NCBI RefSeq assembly: GCF_007293315.1
Contig: NZ_VLXZ01000009.1
Location: 1-64,000 of the forward strand
From: Alkalicoccobacillus porphyridii
GTDB lineage: Bacteria; Bacillota; Bacilli; Bacillales; Bacillaceae_D
Length of the DNA stretch: 64,000 nt
Direction: 5' to 3'
Shown: in pieces, positions 58,423-64,000 of the stretch
How positions within the stretch are numbered: the first letter of the stretch is position 1
How the letters are laid out: each line of letters opens with the position of its first letter
Notes under the pieces: generated by a model
Seen by the model: only the letters and a program-made list of their open reading frames with translations
Databases searched by the model: none
What the model was told of the DNA's origin: nothing
Translations under genes and position numbers: made by a program

Positions 58423-58680
58423 ATGATTGACTTACGAGACCGCGCACGCGCATTAAAAAGCCTTCAACCAAAAGAACGATTCTTTAGATTAGTATTTTTA
58501 GCCCCAGTTGTCCTTGTTTTTATCAGCTTACTGTTTATCGTACCTGGAGGCAACTGGAATCTGCCTGTAAAAATCGCGGTGGCTTCCTTCATTGTCATAA
58601 TCTTTTTCTGGAGATTAACACTAAGTTATCGTGCTGCTAAATTTCAAATGGAGCTTGAGCACAAGGAAAAACAAAAATAA
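58423..58680 (+). CDS. Small two-helix membrane protein
   Basis: 85 aa. Basic N-terminus, two transmembrane helices (about 22-40 and 48-66), charged C-terminus (ELEHKEKQK). AGGAGTGA precedes the ATG. In B. subtilis bofC lies at this side of ruvA; this protein is not BofC. Family not recognised. Confidence 0.65.
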   Translation: MIDLRDRARALKSLQPKERFFRLVFLAPVVLVFISLLFIVPGGNWNLPVKIAVASFIVIIFFWRLTLSYRAAKFQMELEHKEKQK

Positions 58681-58707
58681 AAAAAGCGTCCATAGTCGGA
58701 CGGCTTC
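58681..58707 (-). terminator. Terminator of the rap-phr operon
   Basis: AAGC.GTCC / GGAC.GGCTT stem with a strong leftward T-run; weak in the plus direction. Confidence 0.7.
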
Positions 58708-58750
58708 ATCAGCTTACTGCTCGTGAGTTGTTTCTCTCTGTGGTTAGATT

Positions 58751-58891
58751 TTAACTACCTGTATCCACTTTACCTCTTGGTGAAGATTCAGTGGTTGTTC
58801 CCGTGTCTGATCCTTCTGCCTGCTGAGAGAATCCTGATGATGTACTGATTAACACAATGGCCACACTAAGTGCTAGAATCCATTTTTTCAT
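58751..58891 (-). CDS. Phr-type signalling peptide precursor
   Basis: 46 aa. Starts at ATG 58891, two bases after the rap stop; GGGGAGTG lies 7 nt upstream. It has a typical export signal (KK, then WILALSVAIVLIST) and a short hydrophilic C-terminus ending SSPRGKVDTGS. Phr precursors are secreted, cut to five or six residues, re-imported by Opp and inhibit the cognate Rap. PRGKV fits the xRGxx form of ERGMT and QRGMI; the exact mature peptide is inference. Confidence 0.82.
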   Translation of the reverse strand: MKKWILALSVAIVLISTSSGFSQQAEGSDTGTTTESSPRGKVDTGS

Positions 58892-58893
58892 GG

Positions 58894-59970
58894 CTAATCA
58901 CTCCCCAAAGTAAATTGAAGTACATTCATATCACGAGCTATTTTCATATAATTCAACGCAAGTTTGTAATTTCCTCCTTTTTCGTAAAAAAATGATATTT
59001 CTTCACAAACCTCTGCTGCGTCAAAAAATAATTCATGAGTCTGTAGCATCTGAACGCCTTCATTTACTTTGTCTTGATTAGGATTAACATAAAGATGGCG
59101 GTTGATTAAACAACGTGCCTGATATTCGATATTTTTAAATTTGGTCGCTTGCTCTTCAGCCTCTTGGAACAGGGTCATACCATCAGGCTCTTCAAGCCTC
59201 AGCTTAATAAACGCTAAATCCGCTCTTGTTTTCATGCCGACTGCTGAAGCAGCATGGCTCTGAATAGACAATGCTTGCTCCATATATTGCTTTGCCTCTA
59301 CCTGTTTATTTTGTCTTAATCTATTTAATCCCAATCCTCTGATAATTAAAGAGTGAGCAAACGGTATTTGTTTAGATTTTTCACTAATTCGTTGATAACG
59401 AACTTCAGCCTCGGCAAATCGGTTCATCTCCGTATCAATTGCAGCTAGAACCAATTCAGCATATAGCTCCTTTTCTTTATATGACTCATCTTTTTTAAAT
59501 AATTCCAATGCCAGTTCCAAATAAGACACAGCAAAAGTATATTGGTTAATATGATAATATCCCTCGGCAATTCTTTGATAGAATTCGGCCCGTTCATAAT
59601 CATCCGTTACATATTCTAAAAGGGATTCAGCTTTCACATATAGTCGAATAGCTGCTTTAAACCGATTTTTATAAAATTCATTTTGACCATTCATAAAATG
59701 GCAAAGAAACTCTAAGAAAGGATCGGGTTGATTAATCAGTTGCATAAAAGCGTCCTTGTTTCCTTTTTGGACTTCTTCCAAAAGCATACTGTGCCTGAAT
59801 TCAAGGAGTGAATAGTAAGCAAGAACTTTATCACTTTGCTCCATGATCGAAAGCAACGATTCGATTTCTTCCTTTATTACAATTGATTTTTGGATGTCTC
59901 TTGCAATCATCAGCTTGTACCACTCTGCACATTTCGCCCCAACTTCAGCAGCAGAAATCACTGTCCTCAA
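58894..59970 (-). CDS. Rap family TPR regulator (response-regulator phosphatase/antagonist)
   Basis: 358 aa. N-terminal three-helix bundle with the Rap pattern VGAKCAEWYKLMIARDIQKS...LAYYSLLEFRHSML, then about six or seven TPR repeats to the C-terminus. Rap proteins dephosphorylate Spo0F or block ComA-type regulators; which one applies here cannot be told. Start TTG 59970 with GGGAGG 8 nt upstream. Phr follows directly. Confidence 0.88.
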   Translation of the reverse strand: MRTVISAAEVGAKCAEWYKLMIARDIQKSIVIKEEIESLLSIMEQSDKVLAYYSLLEFRHSMLLEEVQKGNKDAFMQLINQPDPFLEFLCHFMNGQNEFYKNRFKAAIRLYVKAESLLEYVTDDYERAEFYQRIAEGYYHINQYTFAVSYLELALELFKKDESYKEKELYAELVLAAIDTEMNRFAEAEVRYQRISEKSKQIPFAHSLIIRGLGLNRLRQNKQVEAKQYMEQALSIQSHAASAVGMKTRADLAFIKLRLEEPDGMTLFQEAEEQATKFKNIEYQARCLINRHLYVNPNQDKVNEGVQMLQTHELFFDAAEVCEEISFFYEKGGNYKLALNYMKIARDMNVLQFTLGSD

Positions 59971-59991
59971 TACAACCACCTCCCTGCTTCT

Positions 59992-60021
59992 ATTATACCG
60001 GTATAAATTTCATATTGACAA
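59992..60021 (-). promoter_or_regulatory. rap-phr promoter with palindrome over the -10 box
   Basis: TTGTCA (60021-60016), 18-bp spacer, TATAAT (59997-59992). TTATACCGGTATAA (59993-60006) is a perfect 14-bp palindrome covering the -10 region, a plausible repressor site. Confidence 0.75.
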
Positions 60022-60027
60022 TTTCTT

Positions 60028-60044
60028 TTTGAAAAATTTTCAAA
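60028..60044. promoter_or_regulatory. Palindrome upstream of murR
   Basis: TTTGAAAAATTTTCAAA, a perfect dyad about an A:T centre, 20 bp before the murR -35 box and 7 bp from the rap -35 box. Candidate MurR operator. Confidence 0.45.
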
Positions 60045-60063
60045 TTATTTAATGACATTTGAT

Positions 60064-60092
60064 TTGTCAGTCATCAAGTCTAACGTTATAAT
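60064..60092 (+). promoter_or_regulatory. murR promoter
   Basis: TTGTCA (60064-60069), 17-bp spacer, TATAAT (60087-60092). Confidence 0.82.
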
Positions 60093-60121
60093 AACAACAC
60101 TAAAACGTAGGAGTGTGCAGG

Positions 60122-60970
60122 ATGGGTCCTTTACTTAAACAAATAAAACGAGAACTTCACAAACTCTCTACGACAGAAGCAAAAGTAGGTAGGGTTGTTC
60201 TTGAGATACCTAGTCTAATTCCCGGAATGACAACGAAGGAGCTTTCAACCCATGCCAATGTTAGCGATGCAACCGTTATTCGCTTCTGTAAATCCATTGG
60301 CTTCCATAGCTTTCGGTTATTTAAGGTAGAACTCATGAAGGATGTAACAAGCATAGAAGAAGGTCTTACTACGTTATCCTCCCTTCAGGAAAAAGACGTA
60401 CCATTTAATTTATTCCGTAAAGTAACACAGTCAAATAAACATGCGATCGATTTAACGCTTTCCTCTGTAGACCGCAAACAGTTAGAAGCTGCTGTGAGTG
60501 CAGTTTCCAAAGCAAACAAACTAGTATTTTTTGGAGTGGGCGGCTCTGCTGCTGCTGCATTTGACGGGAGCTATAAATTTACCCGTATTGGCTATCAATC
60601 TTCCTTTTCTCAAGATTTTCATTACAACATCTCTTTGATTCCATATTTAACAGAACACGATGTCTTTATTGCCATTAGCTTATCTGGGGACACTCAGGAG
60701 GTTGTTGAGCTCGCTACCTTTGCCAAAAAACAAGGTGTAACCGTATTAGCGATAACGAAATCTGATCGCTCTGCATTAATGAAAATAGCCGATATTACTT
60801 TATGTACTCCAAGTGTGGAGGAGGATTTTCGAATTGGTACGATTTCTTCTCGAATGACTCAGCTTAATATCATTGATACTCTTTACCTAAGTGTGTTTCA
60901 CGAGAAAGATGAACAAGTACTGACTGCTTTTCTTAAAGCGAGGGATGAGGCTTATAGATTACGCCGTTAA
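60122..60970 (+). CDS. murR: MurR/RpiR family transcriptional regulator
   Basis: 282 aa. N-terminal RpiR HTH (TTKELSTHANVSDATVIRFCKSIGFHSFRLFKVEL) and a C-terminal SIS sugar-phosphate domain (VFFGVGGSAAAAFDGSYKF...FIAISLSGDTQEVVELATFAKK). Presumed sensor of MurNAc-6P for the downstream operon. ATG 60122 follows TAGGAG at 8 nt. It has its own promoter, and another precedes murQ. Confidence 0.9.
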   Translation: MGPLLKQIKRELHKLSTTEAKVGRVVLEIPSLIPGMTTKELSTHANVSDATVIRFCKSIGFHSFRLFKVELMKDVTSIEEGLTTLSSLQEKDVPFNLFRKVTQSNKHAIDLTLSSVDRKQLEAAVSAVSKANKLVFFGVGGSAAAAFDGSYKFTRIGYQSSFSQDFHYNISLIPYLTEHDVFIAISLSGDTQEVVELATFAKKQGVTVLAITKSDRSALMKIADITLCTPSVEEDFRIGTISSRMTQLNIIDTLYLSVFHEKDEQVLTAFLKARDEAYRLRR

Positions 60971-61002
60971 ATTAATCCTATAAACGGTGTATTTTTATGG
61001 AC

Positions 61003-61021
61003 TTATTGAAATTATATTTCA
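61003..61021. promoter_or_regulatory. Dyad upstream of murQ
   Basis: TTGAAATTATATTTCAT, arms TGAAAT/ATTTCA, about 20 bp before the murQ -35 box. It resembles the AT-rich GAAA..TTTC dyad upstream of murR. Confidence 0.45.
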
Positions 61022-61039
61022 TATAATCTAACAAATATG

Positions 61040-61068
61040 TTGACATTAAATTTCGCAAGTCGGATAAT
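61040..61068 (+). promoter_or_regulatory. murQ-murP-mupG promoter
   Basis: TTGACA (61040-61045), 17-bp spacer, GATAAT (61063-61068). Confidence 0.82.
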
Positions 61069-61102
61069 AATGACAATTAATATGTTACAAAGGATGATTT
61101 TA

Positions 61103-61993
61103 ATGTTAGAGAAGTTGGTAACTGAACAACGTAACAAAGACACTTTACACCTTGATCAAATGTCTGTTAAAGACATCCTCTTAACAATGAATCAAGAGGA
61201 CCAACGTGTTCCAGGTATTATTCACGAAGTTATTCCACACATTGAATCAGCCGTAAAGCTTGTTATTCAATCCTTTCAAAGCGGCGGCAGACTTATCTAT
61301 GCCGGAGCTGGCACCTCTGGACGACTAGGTGTATTGGACGCAGTAGAGTGTAAACCGACGTTTGGTGTATCTGATGAAATGGTAAAAGGAGTCATTGCCG
61401 GTGGTGAACAGGCTTTTACTCAAGCCGTTGAAGGAGCTGAGGATAACGAACGCTCAGGAATGGATGATGCTATATCCCTTCAAATTACGAGTAATGATAC
61501 CGTCATAGCTCTTGCTGCAAGTGGGCGGACCCCCTACGCAATCGGTTTATTAAAAAAAGCAACCGAACTCGGGGCTAACACTGTATCCATTAGCTGCAAC
61601 AAAAACTCTAGTATGAGCAAGTACGCTCAGGTAGCAATTGAAGCAGAGACAGGTCCTGAAATTTTGACAGGCTCTACACGACTGAAAGCCGGCACTGCTC
61701 AGAAGCTGATCCTAAACATGATTTCCACTACAGCCATGATTGGAATCGGCAAAGTCTATCAAAATCTTATGGTAGATATGCAACCCACAAATGAGAAGCT
61801 TGTTGCACGCTCTAAACGAATGATTATGGAAGCAACAGACGCTGATTTAGAGACAGCTACCAAAGCACTACATGATGCTAATGGTCAGGTTAAAACAGCC
61901 ATCGTTATGATTTTACTACAATGTTCCTACGAAGAAGCTACGAAAACACTTTCTAAGAATAGGGGCTTTGTACGTCAGGCAACAAAAAAATAA
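61103..61993 (+). CDS. murQ: N-acetylmuramic acid 6-phosphate etherase
   Basis: 296 aa. SIS-fold lyase that removes the lactyl ether from MurNAc-6P to give GlcNAc-6P. YAGAGTSGRLGVLDAVECKPTFG and LAASGRTPYAIG, NMISTTAMIGIGKVY are family hallmarks. ATG 61103 follows AAAGGATG; the reading from 61037 overlaps the promoter. Confidence 0.95.
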   Translation: MLEKLVTEQRNKDTLHLDQMSVKDILLTMNQEDQRVPGIIHEVIPHIESAVKLVIQSFQSGGRLIYAGAGTSGRLGVLDAVECKPTFGVSDEMVKGVIAGGEQAFTQAVEGAEDNERSGMDDAISLQITSNDTVIALAASGRTPYAIGLLKKATELGANTVSISCNKNSSMSKYAQVAIEAETGPEILTGSTRLKAGTAQKLILNMISTTAMIGIGKVYQNLMVDMQPTNEKLVARSKRMIMEATDADLETATKALHDANGQVKTAIVMILLQCSYEEATKTLSKNRGFVRQATKK

Positions 61994-62020
61994 AAAATGT
62001 AACTGAAAGAAGGGGTTTCA

Positions 62021-63376
62021 GTGAAAAAAGAACAAAGAATGGCTAAAGAAATAGTAGAACAGCTTGGTGGACCAGAAAATGTGCAATCCGTTACGAACTG
62101 TATGACCAGACTTCGTGTGTCAGTTAAAGATGAGAGTCTGGTTAATCAACAAAGCTTAAAATCGATTGAAGGGGTTATGGGTGTCGTTGAGGATGATACA
62201 TGGCAAGTGATCATTGGACCAGGTACGGTAAATATTGTTCGCCAAGAGGTGGATGCGCTATTGTCGTCTCTAGGCAAATCTTCGTTTGAGGAACAAGCAG
62301 AAGAAGCTAATATCAACCGTAAGAAAAAAAACCAAACACCTTTCAAACGATTTCTACGTACACTCGGTAACATCTTTATCCCCCTTATTCCAGGGCTTGT
62401 GGCATCAGGAATCATCAATGGGGTTGCTAACTTTATGATTAATGCAGGCATGCAAAGAGAAGAGCATACCTGGTTAATGGTTTTAACCATCTTGGGAAGC
62501 GGACTATTTACGTATTTAGCTATTTTGGTAGGTTGGAACACAGCGAAGGAATTTGGTGGCACTCCTGTACTCGGAGCGATAGCTGGGATGTTTATCTTTA
62601 ATCCTGCCCTTGCAGATGTCACGATATTTGGCGAAGCACTGCAACCTGGACGAGGTGGTTTATTCGGAGTCATTTTTGCCGCTTGGCTAACCACCTATTT
62701 TGAGAAGCACATAAGAAAAGTGATTCCAGCTTCTGTAGATATTATATTTACTTCATTATTCACTGTATTACTTGTTGGTTTCTTATCTATATACGCCATC
62801 ATGCCTATAGCAGGAATCTTATCTGATGGGATTACTTCAGGCATTCAAGCTATTTTAAGCATTGGCGGACCAATTGCTGGTGCATTAATGGCCGGGTTCT
62901 TCCTTCCGCTAGTTATGGTAGGACTGCATCATGGACTAACTCCTATCCACGTAGAATTAATTAATGTATTTAGCTTTACAACGCTTTTGCCAATTCTAGC
63001 TATGGCAGGTGCCGGCCAGGTAGGTGCGGCCATCGCCATTTTTGTTAAAACTCGCAATAAGCGCTTGCGAAATATTATCAAAGGTGGACTACCGGTTGGA
63101 TTTTTAGGCATTGGTGAACCTTTGCTATACGGGGTTACGCTTCCTCTTGGACGTCCATTCATTACCGCCAGTCTCGGTGCAGCAGTTGGCGGAGCAACCC
63201 AAGCGATGTTTGGTACGGGTGCAACAGGTATTGGTGTATCTGGACTTTCATTGACTCCACTTATCGCTGAAGGAAAATACTTGCAGTATCTCTTTGCCAT
63301 CGCACTTGCTTATCTATTTGGCTTTATCTTTACCTATGCATTTGGATTCAAAGAAGAGATGGCAAAAAATATTTAG
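62021..63376 (+). CDS. murP: PTS EIIBC, N-acetylmuramic acid specific
   Basis: 451 aa. N-terminal EIIB with phospho-Cys in SVTNCMTRLRV (about 22-32), linker, then EIIC with about ten TMs and signatures GVANFMINAG, HHGLTPIHVELIN and GIGEPLLYGVTLPL. No EIIA is fused, as in B. subtilis MurP, so a Crr-like EIIA from elsewhere must donate. GTG start with AAGGGG upstream. Imports MurNAc or MurNAc-GlcNAc as 6-phosphates. Confidence 0.92.
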   Translation: MKKEQRMAKEIVEQLGGPENVQSVTNCMTRLRVSVKDESLVNQQSLKSIEGVMGVVEDDTWQVIIGPGTVNIVRQEVDALLSSLGKSSFEEQAEEANINRKKKNQTPFKRFLRTLGNIFIPLIPGLVASGIINGVANFMINAGMQREEHTWLMVLTILGSGLFTYLAILVGWNTAKEFGGTPVLGAIAGMFIFNPALADVTIFGEALQPGRGGLFGVIFAAWLTTYFEKHIRKVIPASVDIIFTSLFTVLLVGFLSIYAIMPIAGILSDGITSGIQAILSIGGPIAGALMAGFFLPLVMVGLHHGLTPIHVELINVFSFTTLLPILAMAGAGQVGAAIAIFVKTRNKRLRNIIKGGLPVGFLGIGEPLLYGVTLPLGRPFITASLGAAVGGATQAMFGTGATGIGVSGLSLTPLIAEGKYLQYLFAIALAYLFGFIFTYAFGFKEEMAKNI

Positions 63377-63391
63377 GAAGGAGACTAATTG

Positions 63392-64000
63392 ATGAGAGCA
63401 GGCATCTCAATCTATTTAGCCGACCCAATTTCAGACCAGCTTAATTACCTGAACCAAGCGAAAGATCATGGATTCACGGCTATATTCACCTCTCTTCACA
63501 TTCCAGAAGAGGACTCTAGTCTATATAGTGAGCGACTAAAAGAGCTTGCCGCTTACGCATCAAAGAACGGCTTTGAATTAATCATTGATGTCTCCCCCAC
63601 TTCTATGGAGCAGCTTCAGTTAACTTGGGATCATGCTGGCCTATTAAAAGATTGGGGTGTGACCGGCTTACGTCTGGACTATGGTATGACAATAGACCAG
63701 ATCGTCAAGCTATCTAAAACCTTGCAGATCATCTTAAATGCCAGCACCCTCACATGTGAGGATGCTGCGCAGTTAAAGCATTCAGGACTTGATCCATCAA
63801 ATTTAGAGGTTTGGCACAACTTTTATCCACGACCTGAAACAGGACTTTGTCGCAAAGACTTCCAGCAAACAAATAAGTGGTTAGCCTCTCAAGGCTTTTC
63901 AGTCATGGCATTTATACCAGGAGATGAGAAACGTGGCCCTCTCTACGAGGGCTTACCAACACTCGAGGAACACCGCGGAGTCTCTCCATTTGCTGCATTC
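63392..64000 (+). CDS. mupG: 6-phospho-N-acetylmuramidase MupG (partial, runs off window)
   Basis: The first 203 codons of a DUF871 family protein, open to the right edge. It reads MRAGISIYLADPISDQLNYL..AKDHGFTAIFTSLHIPEED and, later, GVTGLRLDYGM, LNASTL and EVWHNFYPRPETGL. MupG hydrolyses MurNAc-6P-GlcNAc made by PTS uptake, feeding MurQ. AAGGAG lies 9 nt before the ATG, 15 bp after murP. Confidence 0.92.
   Translation, partial: MRAGISIYLADPISDQLNYLNQAKDHGFTAIFTSLHIPEEDSSLYSERLKELAAYASKNGFELIIDVSPTSMEQLQLTWDHAGLLKDWGVTGLRLDYGMTIDQIVKLSKTLQIILNASTLTCEDAAQLKHSGLDPSNLEVWHNFYPRPETGLCRKDFQQTNKWLASQGFSVMAFIPGDEKRGPLYEGLPTLEEHRGVSPFAAF

Noticed and set aside
62146-62694. 182-codon minus-strand ORF inside murP
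   Set aside because: Antisense of the conserved EIIC domain; typical mirror ORF.

Overview
The window is chromosomal DNA of a low-GC, spore-forming member of the Bacillaceae. Protein families, strong Shine-Dalgarno sites and gene order all point there: most of the segment follows the Bacillus subtilis yrrS-greA-udk-trmR-mltG ... alaS-yrrI ... yrrD-recD2-yrrB-mnmA-yrvO-cymR-rarA ... tcdA-6S RNA-aspS-hisS ... dtd-relA-apt-recJ-yrvD-secDF-comN-spoVB-yrzE-yajC-tgt-queA-ruvB-ruvA order. Sporulation genes (spoVB, an rsfA-family regulator behind a consensus-like sigma-F promoter) and a Rap/Phr cassette agree. The repertoire would suit an alkaliphile or halophile of the Alkalihalobacillus type, but I cannot name the species.

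Layout. 0-8 kb: an APH-type kinase operon, lplJ, a CoA-type Nudix hydrolase, mtnN-yrhC, and the divergent ku / ligD end-joining pair. 8-27 kb: a long minus-strand core block for transcript cleavage, uridine salvage, tRNA modification, cell-wall lysis (mltG), T-box-controlled alaS, recD2, and the mnmA-yrvO-cymR sulfur cluster. It is interrupted by a PadR/HAAS pair and a 20-bp repeat array. 28-38 kb: rarA, an orphan sporulation-type sensor kinase, the rsfA-like gene, tcdA, 6S RNA and the T-box-controlled hisS-aspS operon. 38-41 kb: an inserted LacI/ThuA/Gfo-Idh sugar module. 41-58 kb: the dtd-relA, apt-recJ, secD/secF, spoVB, queuosine (tgt-queA) and ruvAB core. 58-64 kb: a Rap-Phr signalling cassette, then a MurNAc-6P recycling locus (murR, murQ, murP, mupG) that runs off the right edge.

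The most unusual content is intergenic. A family of about 123-bp elements (module A) occurs three times, and its three stems show six compensated base-pair changes and no broken pair. A is linked in a fixed divergent architecture to a second repeat, B (four copies), and to a short module C. Two terminator-like hairpin families (D and E) are also repeated. Separately there are three arrays of unrelated sequence that all have a period of about 20 bp. Genes too short for routine ORF listing were recovered by eye: the phr gene and a 57-codon ORF whose ribosome-binding site lies in a hairpin. Many starts were moved inward to the codon with a good ribosome-binding site.
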